A stretch of 32,441 nucleotides of DNA from an uncultured bacterium (GTDB lineage: Bacteria; Patescibacteriota; Minisyncoccia; Moranbacterales; UBA2206): assembly GCA_903841185.1 (NCBI GenBank), contig CAIMIV010000059.1:1-32441 (forward strand), read 5' to 3'. The notes under the pieces were generated by a model. It had not been told where the DNA came from and did not search any database. It saw nothing but the letters and a program-made list of their open reading frames with translations. The position numbers and the translations under genes were made by a program. Shown one piece after another: positions 22,893 to 30,097 of this stretch. The first letter of the stretch is position 1. Each line of letters begins with the position of its first letter.

Positions 22893-23054
22893 TAGACCTA
22901 TTGCATAATAATTTACTACTGCAATTCCCATATTTTGGTCAAATTTTCTAAAAATTTTCTTGGCTTAGCTACGGCTAAACCGCAAAAATTATTTGAAAAA
23001 TTATGCCGCAAAATCTGAAAATTTCGCTACGTAACTTATTATGCAATAGGTCTA
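22893..23054. mobile_element. 162-base MITE with 19-base terminal inverted repeats
   Basis: TAGACCTATTGCATAATAA (22893-22911) and its perfect complement (23036-23054) bound a non-coding AT-rich body that also holds smaller complementary words (aaattttcttgg, ccgcaaaaattatttg). This is a MITE by structure. TIRs of the form AGACCTATTGCATAATAA resemble those of IS5/IS4-type elements, so such a transposase elsewhere in the genome may move it. Its right end supplies the TAG stop codon of the glycosyltransferase at 23052. Confidence 0.85.
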
Positions 23055-24230
23055 TTTTTTGAGTGAATTATAAATGACATCCAATTGCTGTCCCGGTTTG
23101 TCCCAGCTAAATTCTTGCGCTCTTTTTTTATTCGCCGTGCCTTTTTCCAACATTTCCGCCGGCTGAATAGCCAAATGCAAAATACCATTGGCAATCTCGG
23201 TCGAAGTCATTTCACTGCAAAAATAAGCACTGTCTCCCAAATAATGACGATTATTCGGTTTATCAAAACACACGATCGGCAATCCAGCCGCCATATAGTT
23301 GAGCATTTTGCCGCTGGCTTGCGCTGTGTCACAGTCCTTGGGATCCACCGCGATGTCACAGGCTTTCAAAAATTCCGGCAATTTGAAATAATCCAACGGG
23401 GAGACCAGGCGCACTGAGTTTTCCAAATGATGCATCTTGATGAAGCTTTGCACCTGCTGAGCAGGAAAACCTCCAATCAGGAAAAAAATATCAATACGCT
23501 TTTCCAACACCAAGTGAATGGCATCCAGCAAATAATCAATCCCTTTATTAGTGACTAGTCCGCCGGTATAACCCACAATAAACCGTTCTTTGGGCAATTC
23601 CAATTCCTGACGAATTTCCTCTTTGGTCGCCGCCACATGAAAACTGTCCAAATTGATGCCGTCTAGCAGCACTTCGCATTTTTGATCGGTGCGCCATTGA
23701 GAAACTTCCTGCGCCCCCTCCCAAGAACTGGCAATGGCAAAGTCGCCCAAGTTGCTGATTATTTTTTCGATGACGGAAAAAACCGTTTTCAATCCTCGCT
23801 TCAAATAACCATGCGAAACCATCTCCTTGGTCAGGCTGCCATGGAAATCGGCCACTAATTTCATTTTCCGCCAAAAAAGCACTTTTTGAATAATCCACCC
23901 AATCAACACACCCTCATGGAGATGACCATGAATGATGTCCGGTTTTTGCGTGCGCGCCAAATAAAAAACTTTGCGAATCAGCATAATATCCAAAGCAATT
24001 TTTTGCCAGTCCGGACCCGCCTCGAGTTTTTTATACCAAAAAAGCAAGCGCCGAATGCGCCGAACATCAATCTGCGTTTTCGTCTGCGTATCAATATCCT
24101 GCCCGATGTGATAGGTGGCGATAGTTATTTGGTGGCCTAATTTTTCCAATGCCAGCGCCTCTTCCAGAATCCGGATATGCGTTCCGCGGTTAGAAAAAAA
24201 AGGCGTTGGTGCAACGACTAATATTCTCAT
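23052..24230 (-). CDS. GT4-type glycosyltransferase, stop codon from a MITE
   Basis: Glycosyltransferase of the GT4 family, 392 residues from the ATG of MRILVVAPTPFFSNRGTH (24230); the longer frame adds seven residues that come from a repeat upstream. The N-terminal domain has RGTHIRILEEALALEKLGHQITIATYH and the acceptor-side HGHLHEGVLIGW. The C-terminal domain has RFIVGYTGGLVTNKGIDYLLDAI, DIFFLIGGFP and the donor motif ACDIAVDPKDCDTAQASGKMLNYMAAGLPIVCFD. The gene ends with LDVIYNSLKK-TAG, where the stop lies in the last three bases of the MITE; only a few C-terminal residues can have been lost. The small interruption is unlikely to harm the enzyme. Confidence 0.88.
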   Translation of the reverse strand: MRILVVAPTPFFSNRGTHIRILEEALALEKLGHQITIATYHIGQDIDTQTKTQIDVRRIRRLLFWYKKLEAGPDWQKIALDIMLIRKVFYLARTQKPDIIHGHLHEGVLIGWIIQKVLFWRKMKLVADFHGSLTKEMVSHGYLKRGLKTVFSVIEKIISNLGDFAIASSWEGAQEVSQWRTDQKCEVLLDGINLDSFHVAATKEEIRQELELPKERFIVGYTGGLVTNKGIDYLLDAIHLVLEKRIDIFFLIGGFPAQQVQSFIKMHHLENSVRLVSPLDYFKLPEFLKACDIAVDPKDCDTAQASGKMLNYMAAGLPIVCFDKPNNRHYLGDSAYFCSEMTSTEIANGILHLAIQPAEMLEKGTANKKRAQEFSWDKPGQQLDVIYNSLKK

Positions 24231-24331
24231 GTAACATGAAACATACGGCATGAAACAGGTCTATTAATTAAATTGCAATAGAAACAACTACGAAAGTGGT
24301 TGTTTCATGTTTCATATCATATGCTATATGT
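24231..24331. repeat. Repeat region with GNRA-type hairpin
   Basis: At 24281-24306 the arms GAAACAACTAC and GTGGTTGTTTC enclose a GAAA tetraloop, with 11 pairs including one G-T. On both sides lie copies of catgaaacat-type words (24237-24257 and 24301-24316), and a gctatatgt end resembles 18187-18195. It lies between divergent genes. Confidence 0.5.
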
Positions 24332-24357
24332 TTACATTTTAACCTAAAAATTACGGT

Positions 24358-24386
24358 TTGGCAAAAGGCGCATTAGGCTATATAAT
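24358..24386 (+). promoter_or_regulatory. Promoter of the GT-C membrane protein gene
   Basis: TTGGCA (24358-24363), 17 bases, TATAAT (24381-24386). The start would be near 24393, leaving a leader of about 14 bases without Shine-Dalgarno. Confidence 0.65.
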
Positions 24387-24406
24387 GAGAATAGTTAAGA
24401 CTTTTT

Positions 24407-26281
24407 ATGACGAAGCTAAAAATACCGCAGACAAGCCATCCGGGTAAAGAAAAAATACTTAAGTTTTATACCAAATTTAAGGCTTTTTTTAGTACCAAAA
24501 CAAATTTAGACAGCCATCAACTCTTTACGATTTTTGCTCTTTTTTGGGTTGGTCTATGCTGGCTAGGTCTCATCTTGTCACTCTTAGACATTTTTTATGC
24601 GACTTTTTTCGTAGCCTATCTTTTTTTCGGCTTCGCTGTTTTTATTTATATCCTCAATTTCAATCAGACGAAAATCGAAATAAAACCCCATCTTTTTTGG
24701 CTTTTCCTAATCTCCCTGCTGGCTGTTTTTGTTTTTTCCTACTACACCACTCCCACCATTTTTTCCGGTCGCGATCAAGGCTCACTTAGTGAAGCCGCCA
24801 TTCAACTAGCACAAAACCATCGCCTTACCTTTTCTTTTGATGGTCAGAAAGAATTCTTTCACATCTATGGACCAGGCCAAGCGCTTAATTTCCCCGGCTT
24901 TATCTATACCCCCGGTGGCGAACTCACTACCCAATTTCCTTTCGGCTATATCACTTGGCTGGCCGTTTTCTATGCCATGTTTGGCCTCCATGGTTTTGTA
25001 GTGGCCAATAGCATCACCTTCGTTATCTTTCTTTTCTCCTTCTATTTAGTCACTCGCTTTTATCTGCGTCCCGCTTCTTCAATGGTCGCCGTCCTGCTCG
25101 TGCTGACTTCCTTTGCCTTTTCTTGGTTTTTCAAATTCACCCTCAGCGAAAATCTCGGCGCCATGCTGACTTGGTTTGGCATCTACGCCTTTGTGATGTT
25201 CGCGCAGAAAAAGAAACGCTTCTATCTATTGGCCTCACTTTTTTCTTTCACCATGCTGGTTTTTGCTCGTATTGAGGCTATTGGTTTTCTCACTATCATC
25301 ATCCTCATTCTCCTCATCAAATACAAGGATTGGAAATATCTAGTCTTCGTGGTGATTGGAAAAAAAATATTGCTCCTACTGGGAGGATTCCTCCTACTGT
25401 ATTTTTTTAACCTAGCCTTTGATACACAATCCTATCTATTCATGCTAAAAAGCATTTTGCATCCCTTTCTTTCTCTCGGGTCTGGTCTCAAAGATTATTC
25501 TACCTCTTCTTCCATCACTTTTTTTAGCACCGCCACCTATACCCTGAAAATTCTGTTCGCCTACGGCCTAATTAATTTCATTCTCTTCAGCTTGGTCGGC
25601 GTGGTCTATCTCTGGCGCCACAAAAAATTCAATATCCTCCTGCCTTTTCTCATTGTCTTGCCCTCTTTTATCTATATCATCTACCCCAGCATCTCTTCAG
25701 ACCATCCTTGGATGCTCCGCCGGTTTGTTTTTTCCGTACTCCCGGTCAGCATTTTCTATACAGTATGGTTTTTTGATTGGTTTTTCAAAAAAAGAATGTA
25801 TTTTTACCTCTTTTCCGCCGTTCTCCTGGTCACTAATCTCCTGGTTTTTCTGCCCTATCTCACCATCTCACCAAACAAAAATCTCCTCGCTGAGGTGCAA
25901 AAAATCAGCAGCAATTTCAAAAGTTCCGATCTGATTCTAGTGGACAGGGACGCCACCGGCGACGGCTGGTCGATGATGACCGATCCTATGCATTCCCAAT
26001 TTGGTCTGCAGGCAGTATATTTTTTCAATCCCAAAGACTTAGATAAGATAAACAAAAAGAAATTCACCGGTATCTATTTCATCATTCCCGATAACAAAAT
26101 AGAATTCTATCAAAAAGCCGACCTTTTCAAAAGACTGGCACCCATCAAGGATTATTCCTTTTCCCTAAAAAGCCTGGATGTATTGCTGGCCAACAAGGAA
26201 ACGCTCTATGCCAGCTCAATCAGACTCCCCGAGGAAAAAGAGATTATTGTGACCGGAAAAATTTATCAATTAAAGTATTAA
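24407..26281 (+). CDS. GT-C-type polytopic membrane glycosyltransferase
   Basis: 624 residues with about eleven membrane segments. After the first three segments comes a loop with FSGRDQGSLSEAAIQLAQNHRLTF (119-142), where the acidic residue after GR is at the place of the catalytic aspartate of PMT/ArnT-like (GT39/GT83) enzymes that use polyprenyl-phosphate sugars. It continues with FHIYGPGQALNFPGFIYTP, PFGYITWLAVFYAMFGLHG and long hydrophobic blocks; the last 120 residues form an outside domain (SDLILVDRDATGDGWSMMTDPMH). It may glycosylate surface proteins or polysaccharide. It is the first gene of a plus-strand operon; the next gene starts 15 bases after its stop. Confidence 0.82.
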   Translation: MTKLKIPQTSHPGKEKILKFYTKFKAFFSTKTNLDSHQLFTIFALFWVGLCWLGLILSLLDIFYATFFVAYLFFGFAVFIYILNFNQTKIEIKPHLFWLFLISLLAVFVFSYYTTPTIFSGRDQGSLSEAAIQLAQNHRLTFSFDGQKEFFHIYGPGQALNFPGFIYTPGGELTTQFPFGYITWLAVFYAMFGLHGFVVANSITFVIFLFSFYLVTRFYLRPASSMVAVLLVLTSFAFSWFFKFTLSENLGAMLTWFGIYAFVMFAQKKKRFYLLASLFSFTMLVFARIEAIGFLTIIILILLIKYKDWKYLVFVVIGKKILLLLGGFLLLYFFNLAFDTQSYLFMLKSILHPFLSLGSGLKDYSTSSSITFFSTATYTLKILFAYGLINFILFSLVGVVYLWRHKKFNILLPFLIVLPSFIYIIYPSISSDHPWMLRRFVFSVLPVSIFYTVWFFDWFFKKRMYFYLFSAVLLVTNLLVFLPYLTISPNKNLLAEVQKISSNFKSSDLILVDRDATGDGWSMMTDPMHSQFGLQAVYFFNPKDLDKINKKKFTGIYFIIPDNKIEFYQKADLFKRLAPIKDYSFSLKSLDVLLANKETLYASSIRLPEEKEIIVTGKIYQLKY

Positions 26282-26296
26282 TTTTTTTAAAAATAT

Positions 26297-27628
26297 ATGT
26301 ATCTTGATCTCACCCCTGAAATAAGTTTGGATGCTAAAAATTTGCGCCGCTATCGCAGGTTGCGCCTCTTACTATACACCTCTTCGTTCCTACTTGCTGG
26401 CTATCTAGCCTTCCATATTCTTTTCCCTTCGCTTTTTTTTGAATTTTCCTTCAATAACCCTAAGGCTAAAAGTAATACCGTCATCGATCCACGCAAAGAA
26501 GATGGCTCTCCTCTAGAAAAGGGTGCTTTACCGGCAGGAAAAAATGCCTTCTTCAACACTTCTCTCATCGGCAACTATTCCACTGCCCTGACTTCCTTTA
26601 CGCTGGATAAAAAATCTGCGACCTTCTCTGCTCCGGAGGTGAGCGTGCAAAAATCCTACGCCGCCTTCCTCTATCCCGAGGGTGATCCACTAGGATTTCG
26701 CAACGGAACGCTATTGAAAAATAAAGCAGACTACTACATCATTTCCCATGGCAAGCTGAAAAAATTCACCGATTCGGCCACCATTGATGCATTGGGATTT
26801 CCTCGCAATGGATTTGTAATAGCAGAAGACTCCGAGCTTCAATATAACCCCCCCGGACAAGATATCAAAAAAGAAACCGGCTATCCGGAAGACACCCTTT
26901 TTCATATCCAGGATGATTATTATGCCTTGCAAAACAACACGCTGAAAAAATTTGTCAGCGAGGCCGCCTTTTTCACCTATTACAAGAAAAATCAGACTAT
27001 CGAAAAGCCGGCTGAATTTTTAGGAAAATATGCTGCCACGGATGAGCCCATCGGGTTTGCAGAGGGCTCTCTCCTTTCCTATGCTGACACTATTTATGTT
27101 GTTACGGATAACAGCGTCTTCCCTATCGACAGCCCCATTACTTTTACCGGTAAAGGTTTTGATTGGAACGATGTTGTCCCTGTCAGCGCCGATGAAATAG
27201 CCCTCTACAAAAAAGAAAACCTCTTCACCATCGCCAATGATCATCCTAACGGAACCATTTTCACTACTACTGAAGACCAGCGCCACTATTTGATTGCCGA
27301 CCAGAAAAAACATCTTCTGCCGGGGGATAGCATCTTTGCCTCCTGGATCAACACCACTCCCATTCCGGTTTCCCAAAAAAGTCTAGCCATTACGAGCAGC
27401 TGCCGACCCAAAAAAGCTCTCTTCAAACTCAATGCCTTTGAGTGTGCGATTCCTATTGCCGCGATGCAAAACCTCATAGGCAGTGATTATATTTTTTCCT
27501 TGCAACCGGATACCAAAATCATTCTCGACTCCATCCAAGTGGAATTTAAGAAAGATGTTGGCGTAGGCAATCTCAGATTCACCTTGAGCGAATTAATTAA
27601 CCGCATAAAAAACAACTATGCTCCATAA
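26297..27628 (+). CDS. Anchored protein with repeated surface-domain modules
   Basis: 443 residues with one N-terminal membrane segment (about 24-48, LLLYTSSFLLAGYLAFHILFPSLFF). Outside part: several diverged modules of the form GTLLKNKADYYIISHGKLKKFTDSATIDALGF, DTLFHIQDDYYALQNNTLKKFVSEAAF, GSLLSYADTIYVVTDNSVFPIDSPITF and GTIFTTTEDQRHYLIADQKKHLLPGDSIF. I recognise this 'G-T-L-hydrophobic-Y-x-I-x-x-G-x-x-R/K-x-F' module from many CPR surface proteins but know no function for it. Near the end the pair SSCRPKK and FECAIP holds two cysteines. The gene overlaps the next one by 11 bases and probably works with the preceding glycosyltransferase. Confidence 0.72.
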   Translation: MYLDLTPEISLDAKNLRRYRRLRLLLYTSSFLLAGYLAFHILFPSLFFEFSFNNPKAKSNTVIDPRKEDGSPLEKGALPAGKNAFFNTSLIGNYSTALTSFTLDKKSATFSAPEVSVQKSYAAFLYPEGDPLGFRNGTLLKNKADYYIISHGKLKKFTDSATIDALGFPRNGFVIAEDSELQYNPPGQDIKKETGYPEDTLFHIQDDYYALQNNTLKKFVSEAAFFTYYKKNQTIEKPAEFLGKYAATDEPIGFAEGSLLSYADTIYVVTDNSVFPIDSPITFTGKGFDWNDVVPVSADEIALYKKENLFTIANDHPNGTIFTTTEDQRHYLIADQKKHLLPGDSIFASWINTTPIPVSQKSLAITSSCRPKKALFKLNAFECAIPIAAMQNLIGSDYIFSLQPDTKIILDSIQVEFKKDVGVGNLRFTLSELINRIKNNYAP

Positions 27629-28016
27629 AAATAAACTAAAAAATATTTTGCACACCCAAGGTCCCCTGCTATATAAACTCTCTGGGGATAGCTTGCTGAT
27701 TCTGCTGTTCTTTTTTTTCTTAGTACTCATAGCGGAAGGACTTTTGCCCGGCGTCATCTCCTCCCATATCGGACTATATGTCATCGTGATGCTGCTTTGC
27801 GCTAATCTTTTTTTCACTATCCATCTGGCCAATCAACTCGCCCCGGCAGAAAAAAAAATCCCTTCCAAAAAAATTATTTGGGGCGCATTGAGCATGCTAG
27901 TCCTCCTGGTGTTCAACGCTCTACTGAGCCTCTCCCTGCTTCTTAATCTTTTTCTCCTCCTGCTATCTGGAGTAACGATTTTCTACATCTTCCGGGTTTT
28001 TCAAGAAGAAAAATAA
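27618..28016 (+). CDS. Small membrane protein, unknown
   Basis: 132 residues with four hydrophobic segments (about 24-46, 50-70, 87-107 and 108-125) and a short C-terminal tail FQEEK. No family recognised. It starts inside the end of the preceding gene (11-base overlap), so it is translationally coupled to it. This makes it a likely partner of the GT-C protein and the repeat protein. Confidence 0.65.
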   Translation: MLHKNKLKNILHTQGPLLYKLSGDSLLILLFFFFLVLIAEGLLPGVISSHIGLYVIVMLLCANLFFTIHLANQLAPAEKKIPSKKIIWGALSMLVLLVFNALLSLSLLLNLFLLLLSGVTIFYIFRVFQEEK

Positions 28017-28073
28017 AAAAAGATATCCTAAACAGACCCCACTACTAAACTTTAATTATCGCTATTTTCCCCC

Positions 28074-28102
28074 TAGACAAAGTCTCTTTTTAGAGATAAA
28101 AT
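28074..28102 (+). promoter_or_regulatory. Promoter of the PEGA protein gene
   Basis: TAGACA (28074-28079), 17 bases, TAAAAT (28097-28102). The ATG follows only 11 bases after the -10 box, so the mRNA would be almost leaderless. Confidence 0.6.
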
Positions 28103-28113
28103 GGGGTTACATT

Positions 28114-29643
28114 ATGGAAAAATTAAAAAGAGCCATCTTCTTTTGGACTTTAGTGCTAATTTTCATCATCACGGCTCCGGCAATAGTGATGTATGCCAAG
28201 GGCTATCGCTTCGACTTCAGTCGAGGGGTTTTTGTGCACAGCGGAACCATTTCTATCAAATCCAATCCGCAAGATATTCAAATTAGCATTAATGGCAAAA
28301 CAGAAGGCGCTCAATCCATCAATCGCATCAACAACTCCTACAACATCAGTGGCCTCCTACCGAATAACTACGCCATCTCCGCCAGCGCCGAAGGCTACCA
28401 AACTTGGAGCAAAAAAACTGATGTCCACAGCGGACTAGCCAGTGAATTTTGGAATGTCATCCTCGCCCGCAACACCTATCCCCGCATGGATTATGCCACC
28501 GGAGGCATTGAAAAATTTTTCATCTCTCCCAAGAGCAGCCTGCTGATCTATACTAAAAATTCCCAACAAAATTTGACCGCCAACATTTTTGATATTAAAA
28601 ACAAAACTATCGTCAGCAGTTTCACTTTTCCCGGCTGGAAATTCATCCCCGATGCCCGCCAAGAAAATATCGAGTGGTCTCCGCAAGAGGACTATATCTC
28701 CGTACCGGTGGAAAAATTACCCGCCGAGGCCGTGCCAGCTAAGCAAAAAATGAGCTCCCAAAAAGATAGCACTCCGCAATATTCCTATTTCATCATCGAT
28801 ACCGCCAAAAAAACTTTTTTCAATCTCAATGAGCTGTTGAAAAATAATGACATCAACTATGTGCGTTGGGATCCCAGGGACAAAAACTATCTCTTCTATC
28901 TCAGTGGGGATGTGTTGTATCGCGCCAATATCAATAATACCGATGATTTGACCGCCATCGCGCAAGACATTTCCAGCTTTGATTTGTCCAAAACCAATGT
29001 CTATTATTCGCAAATGCCCAACGAGCTAGTATATAAAGCGGAGTTGAATGGCTCCGGCAACCGGATTCAGCTAACCAGCGATTTTCCCGAGGACATCACC
29101 CGCAATTTCCGCCTCATCGCCTATGATGATAATCGCATCGCTTTTTTCACGCAAAATAAAACGGTGTATATTTTCAACGCCGGAGAATTTGACACCTACT
29201 TCAAAAAGCTAGGCACCGACATCGAAGGCATCCAGTTTTCCGATGATGGCAAGAAGATGCTCTATTGGACCAAGAATCAAATCTCCACCTACTATTTGCG
29301 CAACTGGAACGTAGCACCACTACGCAGCGAAAACACTTCCGAAGATGTCACCCGCTATGCGGACGAAATTAAAAACGTCCAGTGGTTCAAGGACTATGAG
29401 CACGTGATTTTCTCGCTGGGCAACCAAATGAAATTCATCGAACTGGATCCGCGTGACCATAGAAATTGCATGGACCTACCGCAAACCACCCTAGGCGATC
29501 CCATTGTCGGCTATAACCTCTACCTGGAAAAACTCTTCTTCATCGATACCAAGGATTCCTCCACCAATCTCTATTCCATCAACTTCCCGGAAACCCTGCC
29601 CTTCCTAGGAGTCTTCAATCAAAACCAGCCCGCTACGCAATAG
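28114..29643 (+). CDS. PEGA-domain protein with beta-propeller-like region
   Basis: 509 residues. A membrane segment (8-27, IFFWTLVLIFIITAPAIVMY) is followed by a PEGA domain (about 43-115: GTISIKSNPQDIQISINGKTEGAQSINRINNSYNISGLLPNNYAISASAEGYQTWSK in outline). The rest resembles a beta-propeller of WD40/TolB type (SPKSSLLIYTKNSQQN, WSPQEDYISVPVEK, RWDPRDKNYLFYL, FSDDGKKMLYWTKNQ, FKDYEHVIFSLGNQ). PEGA proteins of this layout are widespread in CPR and other bacteria and sit at the cell surface; their role is unknown. It has its own promoter and a strong terminator directly after it. Confidence 0.85.
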   Translation: MEKLKRAIFFWTLVLIFIITAPAIVMYAKGYRFDFSRGVFVHSGTISIKSNPQDIQISINGKTEGAQSINRINNSYNISGLLPNNYAISASAEGYQTWSKKTDVHSGLASEFWNVILARNTYPRMDYATGGIEKFFISPKSSLLIYTKNSQQNLTANIFDIKNKTIVSSFTFPGWKFIPDARQENIEWSPQEDYISVPVEKLPAEAVPAKQKMSSQKDSTPQYSYFIIDTAKKTFFNLNELLKNNDINYVRWDPRDKNYLFYLSGDVLYRANINNTDDLTAIAQDISSFDLSKTNVYYSQMPNELVYKAELNGSGNRIQLTSDFPEDITRNFRLIAYDDNRIAFFTQNKTVYIFNAGEFDTYFKKLGTDIEGIQFSDDGKKMLYWTKNQISTYYLRNWNVAPLRSENTSEDVTRYADEIKNVQWFKDYEHVIFSLGNQMKFIELDPRDHRNCMDLPQTTLGDPIVGYNLYLEKLFFIDTKDSSTNLYSINFPETLPFLGVFNQNQPATQ

Positions 29644-29654
29644 TAACCCCAACT

Positions 29655-29679
29655 AAAAAAGCCCGTGGGGGCTTTTTTT
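29655..29679 (+). terminator. Terminator of the PEGA gene
   Basis: AAAAAAGCCC and GGGCTTTTTTT pair around a GTGG loop, 12 bases after the stop. It has a T-run on both strands. Confidence 0.85.
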
Positions 29680-29727
29680 GCTGGGATATTTTAGAGAATT
29701 AACTCCTTAATTTTAAATTCAAAATTA

Positions 29728-29769
29728 CCCGCCTCGGCTTGACGAAGCGTCAGCCTGAGTCGAGACGGG
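29728..29769. repeat. 42-base palindromic element (family A), intergenic
   Basis: All 42 bases are identical to 8689-8730. It lies between the PEGA-gene terminator and the histidine kinase remnant. Confidence 0.88.
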
Positions 29770-29788
29770 GAAATTAGAAATTTCCGTC

Positions 29789-30091
29789 CTATTCCCATTT
29801 CGCCAACAACTCTTCCGATTGCACTAGCGGGATTTCGATGATGAAACGCGAACCGCGGTCTTGGCCGTCGGATTCGGCCCAGACCTTTCCGCCATTGGAT
29901 TCGATCATATTGCGGCCGACATAGAGCCTCAGGCCGGTGCCGCCGGTGTTGAGACGCGAGATGCCTGCCCCGTAGCAAGTCGCCTCGACTTTGCTTCTGG
30001 GGTCCTTGCCCCGCGAAAATTTGGCAAACAAATAGGGCAGTTCCGTAGCCGGCACGCCGATGCCGGTGTCTGACACGGTGATGCGAGCGTT
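29789..30091 (-). pseudogene. 3' remnant of a histidine kinase (HATPase_c) with in-frame insert
   Basis: It codes for the last part of a sensor kinase ATPase domain: NARITVSDTGIGVP (G1 box), LPYLFAKFSRGKD (F box), then ISRLNTGGTGLRLYVGRNMIESNGGKVWAES and GSRFIIEIPL. The dimerisation domain, the N box and everything before are missing; sequence homology ends within 30092-30097, where a TAG stop follows in frame. Between GKD and ISRL sit 13 extra codons (PRSKVEATCYGAG) from a palindromic element. The second glycine of GTGLGL is Arg, another sign of decay. It abuts the stop codon of the reductase/AspRS fusion, which marks a recombination boundary. Confidence 0.82.
29963..30001. repeat. 39-base palindromic element inside the kinase remnant (family B)
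   Basis: The stem CCCCGTAGCAAGTCG / CGACTTTGCTTCTGGGG around CCT fills an exact 39-base in-frame insert. Its edge GCCTGCCCCGT is shared with the 48-base insert at 4949-4996, where it runs in the opposite sense to the host gene. Confidence 0.75.
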
Positions 30092-30097
30092 CTATTT

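Noticed and set aside
24261-24280. Second copy of the MITE end (aggtctattaattaaattgcaatag)
   Set aside because: Only part of the end matches and no partner inverted end is found.
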